Origin: an uncultured Campylobacter sp.
Lineage (GTDB): Bacteria; Campylobacterota; Campylobacteria; Campylobacterales; Campylobacteraceae
Direction of reading: 5' to 3'
DNA length: 21,909 bases
Assembly (NCBI RefSeq): GCF_938030815.1
Contig: NZ_CALHII010000127.1
Coordinates: forward strand, 1 to 21,909
The notes under the pieces are model-generated. The model was given only the letters and a program-made list of their open reading frames with translations, searched no databases and was not told the DNA's origin. Shown piece by piece: positions 7,392 to 14,733 of this stretch; position 1 is the stretch's first letter; the number at the start of each line of letters is the position of its first letter. The translations under genes were made by a program, and so were the position numbers.

Positions 7392-8480
7392 CTATACGTT
7401 TATCGGCTCGGGATTTATCGCTATGAAATTTTTCTGCAGATCGCCAAGATCGCAATCGGTAGCCGTGATCGTAAAATCCTCCGTCATATCGAGCGCAAAT
7501 TCGCCAAGATCTGCTTTAAGCTGTTTCACGCACTCCCAAATGAGCTTTTTAGCCTGCGCATATTTATCGTTTAGTTGCGTTTCCTGATTGAAAAGATCGA
7601 AAATTTTCGCCGTTTCGTAGTCTACTTCGACCTCGGCTCGAAACTCGTAATCAGGAACAAGCCAAAGAAGCCAACCGTCCTTTCGTGTAAGCCACTGCGC
7701 GCGCTGTTCTTGCGAGCCGAATCCGATGATTGGCGGCAAACTCCTATTGTCGCAAGCTAAATTTATGCAGTAGAGCTTGCAGCCGGGCGCATGCTTTTTG
7801 ATCGTCTCTTTAATCGCTGGCAGCAGCCTCTGCGCGGCGAGCTCATAGAGCTTTTTGTAGCTCATATTCTTATCGGGCTTTTGATAGCGCACATAACCAT
7901 TTTCGGTTATTAAGCTTAGCTCGCCCATTGCGTCAAATTCATAGTTTGTTACGTCATTCCTTCTGCCTGCGCGAGGGTGCTCTACATACTCCCGTCTTTG
8001 TGCGAGCTTGCCGCCTTCGTAAGTAAAATTTTCTATCCCATAGGCGTTGTTGTCAAAGGCTGAGTAGATGGACTTTAGCACGCCACCCTCATAGACAAAT
8101 CTTTTTATATAGAAGCATTTTGAGCATTTTTTATTGTAGCAGCCGAAGTGATATTTTAAAACTTCGTCCCGCCCCCAAAAATACAAATTATCCCAGGAAG
8201 ATTTTTTGTCGTCATGTTGTCTTTCAAAAACGACGCGATCTTGCGCGTCAAAGCCGTATTCGTAGGCGTTTGCGATCTTTTTTGGTTTAGCTTTTAAAAT
8301 TTTGCCCTTAAAGAAGCGGTTATATTCGAAATAAAACGGCTCTAAATTGATATAACTACCCGACGCCCAGCGCCTACTTACGACCTGCGCTTCGGCTATT
8401 TTATTTAAGGCTTTGTATTCATCTCTCACGCTTTTTAAAAACGTTCGCAGTCTTTCTATCTCATCCATTGCTTCGTTCAT
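7392..8480 (-). CDS. unrecognised 362-residue protein with YD-like repeats and a Cys cluster
   Basis: I do not recognise this family. The ATG at 8480 follows GGGAGATAAA, a good ribosome-binding site, and codon usage matches block B, so it is a real gene. There is no signal peptide or membrane segment. After a coiled N-terminus (1-40), residues 70-210 contain several short repeating units of the kind seen in Rhs/YD or YwqK-type proteins: YEYGFDAQDRVVFERQ, FVYEGGVLKSIYS, FTYEGGKLAQRREY and YEFDAMGELSLITENG. A GCYNKKCSKC cluster has cysteines at 114, 119 and 122 and might bind a metal. The C-terminal 150 residues are acidic and Trp-containing without a familiar motif. It separates coaD from tmk, which are adjacent in C. 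jejuni, so it looks like an insertion. An immunity protein to a repeat-bearing toxin is one possibility, but no toxin gene is nearby. Confidence 0.75.
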   Translation of the reverse strand: MNEAMDEIERLRTFLKSVRDEYKALNKIAEAQVVSRRWASGSYINLEPFYFEYNRFFKGKILKAKPKKIANAYEYGFDAQDRVVFERQHDDKKSSWDNLYFWGRDEVLKYHFGCYNKKCSKCFYIKRFVYEGGVLKSIYSAFDNNAYGIENFTYEGGKLAQRREYVEHPRAGRRNDVTNYEFDAMGELSLITENGYVRYQKPDKNMSYKKLYELAAQRLLPAIKETIKKHAPGCKLYCINLACDNRSLPPIIGFGSQEQRAQWLTRKDGWLLWLVPDYEFRAEVEVDYETAKIFDLFNQETQLNDKYAQAKKLIWECVKQLKADLGEFALDMTEDFTITATDCDLGDLQKNFIAINPEPINV

Positions 8481-8508
8481 TTTATCTCCCGTGTGGTTTG
8501 TAAATTTT

Positions 8509-8537
8509 AAATTTAGCTGCGCCTGCGAGCTAAATTT
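8509..8537. repeat. 10-base inverted repeat between coaD and the 362-codon gene
   Basis: AAATTTAGCT (8509-8518) and AGCTAAATTT (8528-8537) pair perfectly around a 9-base GC-rich loop. It lies 7 bases after the coaD stop on the minus strand and 28 bases before the next ATG. The stem is AT-rich with no U-tract, so terminator function is doubtful. Confidence 0.6.
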
Positions 8538-8544
8538 CAGTCGC

Positions 8545-9030
8545 TTAAGAGCTCATTTTTTTAAAAAATTTTAAAATTTCGCTTGGCACCAGGTGCGAAA
8601 CATCACCGCCGTGGCTTAAAACGGAGCGGACGATCGAGCTTGAGATGAAGGCGTTTTTGAGCGTCGGCATCAAATACACGCTCTCAAATTCCTCCCATAG
8701 CGAGGCGTTTGCATAGCCGATCTGCAGCTCGTACTCAAAGTCGCTAACCGCGCGAAGCCCGCGGATTACGAAGCGCACGCCGCAAGATTTAGCAAAATCC
8801 ACGAGCAGATTATCAAAGCTTTGCACACTTATGCCGCGAAGCCCGCGCGTCGCGGCTCGCGCCATCTCTAGTCTGGATTTTAGGCTGAAGTAGGGCTTCT
8901 TGCTCTCGTTGAGCGCGACTGCGACGATGACTTCATCAAAAAGCCCTAGCGCGCGCTTGATGACGTCTAGATGGCCGTTCGTGATAGGATCGAAAGTGCC
9001 CGGATAGATACATTTTCTTGAGTTTTGCAT
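8545..9030 (-). CDS. coaD: pantetheine-phosphate adenylyltransferase
   Basis: This enzyme transfers AMP from ATP to 4'-phosphopantetheine, the penultimate step of coenzyme A synthesis, in the cytoplasm. The nucleotidyltransferase motif GTFDPITNGH is at residues 11-20, RGLRAVSDFEYE lies mid-protein, and FISSSIVR is near 123-130; all are hallmarks of the family. I choose the ATG at 9030 (161 residues). It overlaps the ubiX stop as TAATG and has AAGGTGG at a good distance upstream, implying translational coupling. A GTG at 9039 would add only three residues and would overlap ubiX by ten bases. The neighbour ubiX is also next to coaD in C. jejuni. Confidence 0.95.
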   Translation of the reverse strand: MQNSRKCIYPGTFDPITNGHLDVIKRALGLFDEVIVAVALNESKKPYFSLKSRLEMARAATRGLRGISVQSFDNLLVDFAKSCGVRFVIRGLRAVSDFEYELQIGYANASLWEEFESVYLMPTLKNAFISSSIVRSVLSHGGDVSHLVPSEILKFFKKMSS

Positions 9031-9584
9031 TATTGCCACCTTTTAAATAGCTCGTTTTGCACGCCCAGCGCGTCGCACCACTTGCCGATTATGAAATTTT
9101 TTAAATTTTGCACGCCGCAGTAGCCCGCGATCACGGGCGGAGCGATGATGACGCCGAGCGCGGCTAGCTCGCTCATCTGGCGCAGGCTGATCGCAGAAAG
9201 CGGCATCTCACGCACGCCAAGAACCAGCCGCTTGTGCTCTTTTAGCGCGACTGCGGCGGCGCGAGTGCTTAGGCTGTCGCAAAGTCCGCCGTAAATTTTA
9301 GCCAAAGAGCCGATAGAGCAGGGCGCAAAGATTGTGGCGTCAATGCCGAATGAGCCTGAAGCGAGCGGCGCGCCCAGATCGGTATTGGGATAAAATTTTA
9401 CGCTCCTAAATTCCGCGGATTTTAAAGCCTCGTCCGCGTCTATGCCGCTTTCGGCGCGCAGGACGCGGCGCGCGCCCTGCGTAAGCACGGCGTGAATTTC
9501 ATGCGGCGAGCTGGCAAGAAATTTAAGCAGATCAAGCCCGATCTCGCAGAAACTGGCGCCGCTTACGCAAACTAAAATTTTCAT
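9030..9584 (-). CDS. ubiX: UbiX-family flavin prenyltransferase
   Basis: UbiX attaches a dimethylallyl group to FMN, making the prenylated flavin used by UbiD decarboxylases in quinone synthesis. The 184-residue length is typical. The N-terminal flavin-binding segment is VSGASFCEIG (7-16), followed by APCSIGSLAKIYGGLCDSLS (87-106) and TRAAAVALKEHKRLVLGVRE (107-126), then PLSAISLRQM, all expected for UbiX. The first glycine-rich motif is less canonical than the usual GxTGAxG form. Its stop TAA overlaps the coaD ATG. It lies 76 bases downstream of tRNA-Gly in the same direction, with no obvious promoter between them, so it may be read through from the tRNA promoter. No strong Shine-Dalgarno precedes the ATG at 9584. 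Confidence 0.88.
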   Translation of the reverse strand: MKILVCVSGASFCEIGLDLLKFLASSPHEIHAVLTQGARRVLRAESGIDADEALKSAEFRSVKFYPNTDLGAPLASGSFGIDATIFAPCSIGSLAKIYGGLCDSLSTRAAAVALKEHKRLVLGVREMPLSAISLRQMSELAALGVIIAPPVIAGYCGVQNLKNFIIGKWCDALGVQNELFKRWQ

Positions 9585-9660
9585 TTCAAAGCTTTCATAT
9601 CGAAATTTTGTGCTTTAAAAGCGAGCGAAACGGAAAGAATTTTAAAATTTGAAGTTGAAA

Positions 9661-9735
9661 TGGAGCGGGAAACGAGAGTCGAACTCGCGACATCAACCAT
9701 GGCAAGGTTGCGCTCTACCACTGAGCTATTCCCGC
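9661..9735 (-). tRNA. tRNA-Gly (anticodon GCC)
   Basis: On the minus strand the gene starts GCGGGAATAGCTCAGTGGTA. The acceptor stem GCGGGAA pairs with TTCCCGC. A D-arm with GCTCAGTGGTAGAGC is present, and the anticodon arm CAACC-TTGCCAT-GGTTG has GCC at 9703-9701. The T-arm contains GTTCGAC, and the encoded 3' CCA is at 9663-9661. Length is 75 bases including CCA, and every arm is intact. Confidence 0.97.
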
Positions 9736-9756
9736 ATGCGGTAAAGATGAAGCGTG

Positions 9757-9785
9757 ATTTTAACTTATAAATTTTCATTTGTCAA
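9757..9785 (-). promoter_or_regulatory. sigma-70 promoter for tRNA-Gly
   Basis: On the minus strand TTGACA (9785-9780) is followed after 17 bases by TAAAAT (9762-9757), an almost ideal sigma-70 promoter. The start point would be near 9750, about 15 bases before the tRNA. It lies in the 61 bases between moeA and the tRNA and may also serve ubiX and coaD. Confidence 0.8.
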
Positions 9786-9796
9786 TAATTTCTCGC

Positions 9797-10978
9797 TTAA
9801 ATTTCATAAATTTTTACGATTTCTCCAGCGCGAACTTTGTCGCATTCGGGATCAGCCAAGAAAAAATGCGATGCCGCAGCCAGCGGTCTGATGCGCCCAG
9901 AAGGCGACGGCATAGGCGTAAAAACTCCGCCTTCGTATGCGCCTACGGTTAAATTTACTCTGCCGCTTTTTAGCTTCAGATCGCTTGCGAGCTTGGCATA
10001 GATCGCCGCTTCTGCGCTAAAAGCCCCACCTGCGCCGCTAAGCTTAAATAGGATCGGTAGTATGACTGCGCGCGTAAGCACGAAAGCAGCCATCGGATTA
10101 CCTGCCATTGCAAAGACGAATTTGCCGTCTTTTGCGAAGCACTTGCTGGGGCGGCCGGGCTTGATATCAATGTGATCGAAAACCTGCAAAAATCCAAGTT
10201 CACTCATAGCGCTTTGCATAAAATCCGCCTCCCCAGCACTTGCTCCACCGCTGGTAATTAGCACGTCAAATTTACGCGTAGCAGTATCTAGCGCCTCGCA
10301 CACCGCGCTAAAATCATCCTTTAAAATCCCTAAATACTCATTTTCAAAGCCGTATTTTTGCAGCAATGCAGCAATACCACTAGAGTTGGCGTTATAAATT
10401 TCGCGCTCACTTGCGCTCTGCCACGGCTCTTTTAGCTCGTTGCCGCTCGAAAATAGAGCGATTTTAGGACGCGCGTAAACGCTTGCTTCGTAAATTCCTT
10501 GCGCGGCAAGAAGCATGATTTTAGCAGGGTTTAAAATTTCGCCACGGCGCAATAAAAGCTCGCCCACGCGCACCTCCTCGCCTTTTTTACGAAAGCCGTC
10601 GTGGGCATGAACGGAAGCAGGGATTTTTAGAGTTCCACCTTGCGCGTCTACATCCTCTAGCCTCGCGACAGAGTCTGCGCCTGCAGGCATTGGCGCGCCG
10701 GTCATTATCTTTTGCGCTTGCGTAGCCTTTATTTCGTAGAATTTCTCATCTCCTGCAAAAATCGTAGGCTCTACGATCTCTAGCTCTTCGTCTTTGAATT
10801 CCGCCGCGTAGGCATAGCCGTCAAGTGCCGAATTATCGAAGCAGGGCAGGTTTTTAATCGCAGAAATATCGCTATAAAGGATGCGGTCTAGAGCGCTGGG
10901 AAGAGGCACCTTTTCACTCCGCCTGCTTGATGTGATTTTAGTCATAGCCAAATCTATAGCCTCATTTACTCCTATCAT
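9797..10978 (-). CDS. moeA: molybdopterin molybdenumtransferase
   Basis: MoeA inserts molybdenum into adenylylated molybdopterin to complete molybdenum cofactor. The 393-residue protein has the N-terminal signature PCFDNSALDGYA (45-56, with the conserved Asp53), KIMTGAPMPAGAD (90-102), SSGNEL (177-182), the MoCF-domain motif TSGGASAGEADF (242-253), the substrate loop GRPSK (275-279) and GNPMAAFV (293-300). The C-terminal beta domain IV is complete. The ATG at 10978 follows AAAGGACTTAAA, a good ribosome-binding site. It lies downstream of murA in the same direction, as in C. jejuni, but 235 bases of spacer intervene here. Campylobacter uses molybdoenzymes such as nitrate reductase and formate dehydrogenase, which fits. 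Confidence 0.94.
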   Translation of the reverse strand: MIGVNEAIDLAMTKITSSRRSEKVPLPSALDRILYSDISAIKNLPCFDNSALDGYAYAAEFKDEELEIVEPTIFAGDEKFYEIKATQAQKIMTGAPMPAGADSVARLEDVDAQGGTLKIPASVHAHDGFRKKGEEVRVGELLLRRGEILNPAKIMLLAAQGIYEASVYARPKIALFSSGNELKEPWQSASEREIYNANSSGIAALLQKYGFENEYLGILKDDFSAVCEALDTATRKFDVLITSGGASAGEADFMQSAMSELGFLQVFDHIDIKPGRPSKCFAKDGKFVFAMAGNPMAAFVLTRAVILPILFKLSGAGGAFSAEAAIYAKLASDLKLKSGRVNLTVGAYEGGVFTPMPSPSGRIRPLAAASHFFLADPECDKVRAGEIVKIYEI

Positions 10979-11213
10979 TTTAAGTCCTTTTTATCATTTT
11001 TTACATTTAAAATTCGCACAGTTAATACTTCGCGTGACCTTAAATTTTATGTTGCGCCAAAGCTTGCAAAGCAAAATTTTATCCAAATGAGTGCGCAAAA
11101 TTTCACGGGCTCAAACTTGCCTTATTTTAATGCGAGCGTTGCTTAAAATTTCAAAGCATATCACTCGTAGAATTCCGCGAGCTTGCTTGCGCAAGATTTT
11201 TATTCCGAAGTCT

Positions 11214-12482
11214 TCATTCCTCCAGTCTCTGTATGTCCGCACCAAGCGCACCAAGCTTAGCTTCCAGTCTCTCATATCCACGATCTAGGTGGTAAATTCT
11301 ATGTATTTTGCTCTCGCCGCGCGCCGCAAGGGCGGCTAAAACGAGAGCTGAGCTGGCGCGCAGATCGGTCGCCATCACGTCTGCGCCGTTTAGCTTGCCG
11401 CCGCTGATAGTCGCGATGTGTCCGTTTAAACGGATATCTGCCCCCATTCTTGAGAGTTCGCTAACGTGCATGAAGCGGTTTTCAAAAAGCCTCTCGTCGA
11501 TGGTGCTGACGCCCGAGGCGATGCATGCTAGCGCCATAAACTGCGCCTGCATATCGGTAGGAAAGCCCGGATATTCGCTCGTTATAATCTCTACTGGTTT
11601 GATCTTTGAAGCGGGCAAGATCGCTATCTCGTCGCCGCCGTTTGAAATTTCAAATTTAAAGCCCATATCTTCAAATTTTGCAAGCACGGCGCCAAGATGA
11701 GCTGCGCAGGCGTGCGTTATCGTGATGCGGGAGCCCGTGATCGCACCCGCGCACAGATAGGTGCCCGCCTCGATGCGATCGGGAATGATCGAAATTTCAT
11801 CCAATCCTAAAAGCTTACCGCCGCTTCCTTTGATGAGGATCTCGTTCGTACCGATGCCCTCTATGTCGATGCCTGCGCTTTTTAATGCGTTGCAAACGGC
11901 GATTACTTCGGGCTCTTTTGCCGCATTTATGATATGCGTGGTACCGCTTGCTAAAGCCGCCGCCATTACGATGTTTTCGGTGCCGGTGACGGTAATTTTG
12001 TCAAAATTTATAGTCGCGCCCTTAAGCCCTTTTTTTGCGGTACAAACGACGTAACCCTGCTCGATCTTAACCTCCGCGCCCATCTTTTCAAGCGCGCTAA
12101 GGTGTAGATCGATCGGTCTTGCGCCGATTGCACAACCCCCTGGAAGGCTTACCTCGCAGTGTCTAAATCGCGCCAAAAGCGGCCCCAGCACCAAGATCGA
12201 AGCGCGCATTTTGCGCACTATATCGTAGATCGCCTTGGTCGAGTTTATCTCGCGCGGATCGATTTTGGCGGTGTTGGCGTCAATAAACTCGCACTTTGCG
12301 CCTAAATTTGAAAGTAGCTGAATTAGCGTGTGGATATCAGAAACTGCTGGTAAATTTTTAATTACGACTTCTTTTTTTGAAAGGATAGATAGGGCTATGA
12401 GCGGCAGTGCGGCGTTTTTTGCGCCACTTATTTTGACGCTACCGCTTAGTTTTTTGCCTCCGTTAATTCGTAGATAATGCAT
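11214..12482 (-). CDS. murA: UDP-N-acetylglucosamine 1-carboxyvinyltransferase
   Basis: MurA transfers enolpyruvate from PEP to UDP-GlcNAc, the first committed step of peptidoglycan synthesis, in the cytoplasm. The 422-residue protein is full length, built of two inside-out alpha/beta barrel halves. Visible key residues are Lys22 in SGAKNAALPL, Arg93 in KMRAS, and the catalytic loop LPGGCAIGARPIDLH with Cys117. This cysteine (not Asp) predicts the usual fosfomycin-sensitive form. The segment TSEYPGFPTDMQAQ carries the conserved Asp of the second half. The ATG at 12482 follows CGGAGAAATC, and a TATAAT -10 element lies about 26 bases upstream. It is the first gene of block B on the minus strand and probably drives moeA. 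Confidence 0.97.
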   Translation of the reverse strand: MHYLRINGGKKLSGSVKISGAKNAALPLIALSILSKKEVVIKNLPAVSDIHTLIQLLSNLGAKCEFIDANTAKIDPREINSTKAIYDIVRKMRASILVLGPLLARFRHCEVSLPGGCAIGARPIDLHLSALEKMGAEVKIEQGYVVCTAKKGLKGATINFDKITVTGTENIVMAAALASGTTHIINAAKEPEVIAVCNALKSAGIDIEGIGTNEILIKGSGGKLLGLDEISIIPDRIEAGTYLCAGAITGSRITITHACAAHLGAVLAKFEDMGFKFEISNGGDEIAILPASKIKPVEIITSEYPGFPTDMQAQFMALACIASGVSTIDERLFENRFMHVSELSRMGADIRLNGHIATISGGKLNGADVMATDLRASSALVLAALAARGESKIHRIYHLDRGYERLEAKLGALGADIQRLEE

Positions 12483-12507
12483 GATTTCTCCGTGTAAAAT
12501 TTCGGCG

Positions 12508-12513
12508 ATTATA
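12508..12513 (-). promoter_or_regulatory. -10 element for murA
   Basis: The minus strand reads TTCTGTATAATCGCC, with TATAAT at 12513-12508, about 26 bases before the murA ATG. The upstream sequence is T/A-rich without a clear -35 box, which is normal for Campylobacter sigma-70 promoters. It shows that block B sequence extends at least to about 12,515. Confidence 0.6.
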
Positions 12514-12568
12514 CAGAATTTAGCTTTAAAGTTACCATTTTGTTACTTCGTAATAAAAATGTGCCTTC

Positions 12569-12597
12569 TTCACAATTTTTCTGTTTTAAGCTATAAT
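12569..12597 (+). promoter_or_regulatory. sigma-70 promoter for the 12644 gene
   Basis: TTCACA at 12569-12574 and TATAAT at 12592-12597 are separated by 17 bases. The predicted start point falls at about 12604, on the edge of the palindrome at 12604-12615. Confidence 0.8.
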
Positions 12598-12603
12598 TAA
12601 CAT

Positions 12604-12615
12604 AGTTAGCTAACT
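12604..12615. promoter_or_regulatory. 12-base palindromic candidate operator
   Basis: AGTTAGCTAACT is a perfect palindrome lying 6 bases after the -10 box, over the expected transcription start. A bound dimeric regulator would block initiation. The HxlR-type regulator encoded at 13078-13407 is an obvious candidate, but nothing in the sequence proves it binds here. Confidence 0.5.
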
Positions 12616-12643
12616 CAAAAAAATATATCTGGAGGAAATTGAG

Positions 12644-13057
12644 ATGATTGATTATAATAAAATATTAAAAGAAAACTCTTACGGGATTTTAGCTACACTC
12701 GATGATAGCAAACCTAAAACAAGAATTTTTCAGTATCTGTTTTCTGAGAAAAACAAAGTATATCTTGCAACTACAAATAATAAAAACGTTTATAAACAGT
12801 TAAAAAAATGTCCTTACGTTTCTTTTCTCTCTCATTCAAAAGATTATTTATCATTTATATCCGTAAATGGAAATATTCATTTTACTGATGATATTGATCT
12901 TAAAACAAGAGTTTTAAATGAATATCCAGCAATAAAAGAACTTTTTAAAACTCCTGACAATCCTATTTTTGAACTTTTTTATATTGATGTAGAAGAAATC
13001 AGGACTTTTGATTTAAAAACTTATACCAATGAAAATTTTAAAATCGAAAAACCATAA
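12644..13057 (+). CDS. pyridoxamine 5'-phosphate oxidase-fold protein
   Basis: This 137-residue protein has the split-barrel flavin-binding fold. The N-terminus (NSYGILATLDDSKPKTRIFQY) and the strand pair KVYLATTNNKNVYKQLKKCP are typical of small general-stress or NimA-like members that bind FMN or F420-like cofactors. Some act as reductases of nitro compounds. The true PNPOx pathway enzyme is longer, so pyridoxal synthesis is unlikely. GGAGGA at 12631-12636 is seven bases before the ATG, an excellent ribosome-binding site, and a strong promoter with a palindrome lies upstream. The gene converges with an HxlR-type regulator, leaving 20 bases between stop codons. Such pairs are often induced by electrophiles or oxidants, but that role is inferred here. 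Confidence 0.78.
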   Translation: MIDYNKILKENSYGILATLDDSKPKTRIFQYLFSEKNKVYLATTNNKNVYKQLKKCPYVSFLSHSKDYLSFISVNGNIHFTDDIDLKTRVLNEYPAIKELFKTPDNPIFELFYIDVEEIRTFDLKTYTNENFKIEKP

Positions 13058-13077
13058 TTAATTTGATACAATTTCAG

Positions 13078-13407
13078 TTATTCGTATTTTGTTTTTTCTC
13101 GGTAATTTACACCCCATTTGTCCATACTTTCCAGTATTGGCTTTAAACTGTAACCTGTTTCAGTAAGAAAATATTCAACTTTTGGAGGAACTTCAGGATA
13201 AATCTTTCTTATAAGAAGATTGTCCTCCTCCATTTCTCTTAAATTGTATGTCAAAACTTTATTAGAAATTCCGTTTATAGATTTTCTCAACTCTCCAAAT
13301 CTTTTTGTTCCATCGAGTAAATCTCTTATTATAAGTATTTTCCATTTATTAGAAATTAAAGAAAGTGTTATTTCAACAGAACACTTCGGTAATTCTTTTT
13401 TATTCAT
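13078..13407 (-). CDS. HxlR-family transcriptional regulator
   Basis: This is a 109-residue winged-helix DNA-binding protein, nearly all one domain. It has the family signature CSVEITLSLISNKWKILIIR, then GTKRFGELRKSINGISNKVL, LREMEEDNLLIRK and EVPPKVEYFLTETG, followed by the C-terminal dimer helix ending SMDKWG. The near-N-terminal Cys is conserved and acts as a redox or electrophile sensor in relatives such as HypR and YodB. I start at the ATG at 13407; an ATG at 13416 has no room for a ribosome-binding site, whereas AGAGA precedes 13407 suitably. The start overlaps the tail of the wrecked DUF1016 gene (13400-13943). It probably regulates the convergent flavin-fold gene, as the palindrome there suggests. 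Confidence 0.85.
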   Translation of the reverse strand: MNKKELPKCSVEITLSLISNKWKILIIRDLLDGTKRFGELRKSINGISNKVLTYNLREMEEDNLLIRKIYPEVPPKVEYFLTETGYSLKPILESMDKWGVNYREKTKYE

Positions 13408-13943
13408 AATTATCATTCTCTATTCTTTTTAATTTTATTTTCTTATCATACTCCCTCAAAACTTTTTCCACCTCATTTTCAAGCACTTACTTATTAGGGA
13501 TATACAATGTGTATTTTGAAGCAAAAATCTGACCTAGTGCATATTCAGACTGAATACCATTCTCTTTCATAAAATGCTCTTTCTTTATCATCAGATATAC
13601 TCAAAATCTCACAATAATGGGACCAGCTCAGTTTTCCAGACACTGTCTGGAATTTTTGATATTTCAAATAAAATTTTCTCATATTAAATAAATTTGATTT
13701 TGAAAAGCCTTTTCCATACTCTTTTGTCAATTTTTTTGATAATTCTTTTAAAAGTTTTTTCCCGTATTCTGCTCTCTCACTATTTCCCTGCTCATCTTCT
13801 ATAATAATTTTCCCAATTTTCCAATAAGTCTGCACAAGAATATTATTAATCTTTACAGACACCTGTTTTCTCGCATTTTCCATCAATTCTTTGATTTGCA
13901 AATAAACCATATTACTCTCAATTCCTTTTTCAATTTTACCCAT
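13400..13943 (-). pseudogene. DUF1016/YhcG-type PDDEXK nuclease, internally deleted
   Basis: The first 132 codons (13943 to a TGA at 13545) encode a DUF1016 N-terminal domain: QIKELMENARKQVSVKINNI, TYWKIGKIIIEDEQG, AEYGKKLLKELSKKL and the DNA-binding-like GFSKSNLFNMRKFYLKYQKF … LSWSHYCEIL. Full proteins are about 340 residues, with a C-terminal nuclease domain. Overlapping the stop in a different frame, from 13552 down to 13400, is the very end of that protein: SEYALGQIFASKYTLYIPNK, one TAA at 13489-13487, then VLENEVEKVLREYDKKIK. Roughly 170 central codons, including the nuclease active site, are missing, with a frameshift at the join and a nonsense codon after it. The gene cannot make an active enzyme. 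GGGGG precedes the ATG. The tail overlaps the start of the HxlR gene. Confidence 0.8.
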
Positions 13944-14003
13944 TTTAACCCCCTATTTATATTAAATTCTAAAAATAATTTATAACTTATCAAACATATT
14001 TAA

Positions 14004-14687
14004 CTAATAACTAATTTTTTGTTCAACATTCGGATTTTGAACGGCTTTCTCATATAATCCCTTTAATTCTTCAAAATGATTTCCATTTTTTTCTCTATAT
14101 TCTTTTTCCTTTTCTGTCAATTCCCTATTATACGGATTATCCCCCAAACTGCTGTGAAGTGCAACCCCAAATTGTGTTATAATATCAAATTTCATGATTT
14201 CCTGCGACAAACTTTTATCTGTATAAAATTTATAACCATCGTAATTTGAACCTCTTCCCGCATCATAGTAAATATCGTTATTGTATTTTACTTTTACAAT
14301 ATTTTTTATTTCTTTTTTTGTTTTTCTTTCATAAATAACTGCTTTATTGTTTTCCACCAATTCAGCAATATAATTACGAACATAATCCAATTTTTTATCC
14401 TTATCCGAAATATTATTTTTTATATTATTTTCTTTTTTATCCCTATTTTTATTGTATAATTCCAATAGATCACTTTTTCTCACTAAAATATCATAATTTT
14501 CAGTTTTATACGTTACTATATTCTTTTTATCATTTGGCAATACATAACTCAAATTTATTTCCTTTTCAAAAATTTGACTTAATTCTATGTATCTTTTTTT
14601 CTTCGTATCATAAGTTCCTTTTACAATTGTTTCTGCTAGTCCTTGAATTGCTACTCCAAGTAACAAAATAAATAATATTTTTTTCAT
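14004..14687 (-). CDS. unrecognised secreted protein
   Basis: The 227-residue product has a clear N-terminal signal peptide (KKILFILLLGVAIQGLAE, cleavage about residue 19) without a lipobox cysteine, so it should be exported to the periplasm or surface. The rest is hydrophilic and Lys/Asn/Tyr-rich. It has a segment near 47-75 that may form beta strands (YVLPNDKKNIVTYKTENYDILVRK), a charged linker of about 80-95 and a helix-prone region to about 125. It ends in a charged tail (ELTEKEKEYREKNG…). I do not recognise the family. AAGGA lies six bases before the ATG at 14687. It follows the membrane protein gene by 46 bases in the same direction and may share its transcript. Confidence 0.7.
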   Translation of the reverse strand: MKKILFILLLGVAIQGLAETIVKGTYDTKKKRYIELSQIFEKEINLSYVLPNDKKNIVTYKTENYDILVRKSDLLELYNKNRDKKENNIKNNISDKDKKLDYVRNYIAELVENNKAVIYERKTKKEIKNIVKVKYNNDIYYDAGRGSNYDGYKFYTDKSLSQEIMKFDIITQFGVALHSSLGDNPYNRELTEKEKEYREKNGNHFEELKGLYEKAVQNPNVEQKISY

Positions 14688-14733
14688 AATAATTCCTTCT
14701 TTCTTTTAGTTCTTAAATTTTAACTACTTCTTA

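Noticed and set aside
6997..7455. Long overlapping minus-strand open frames in the GC-rich spacer
   Set aside because: Products are Arg/Ala/Ser/Pro-biased with no domain, overlap each other and the end of the 362-codon gene, and lack ribosome-binding sites.
9661..9735. tRNA-Gly as an integration (att) site
   Set aside because: No integrase gene and no duplicate of the tRNA 3' end were seen nearby. Ordinary genes lie on both sides.
10979..11213. Molybdenum cofactor riboswitch before moeA
   Set aside because: The 235-base spacer has only short AT-rich and GCAAGC-type partial hairpins, and nothing like the conserved Moco aptamer.
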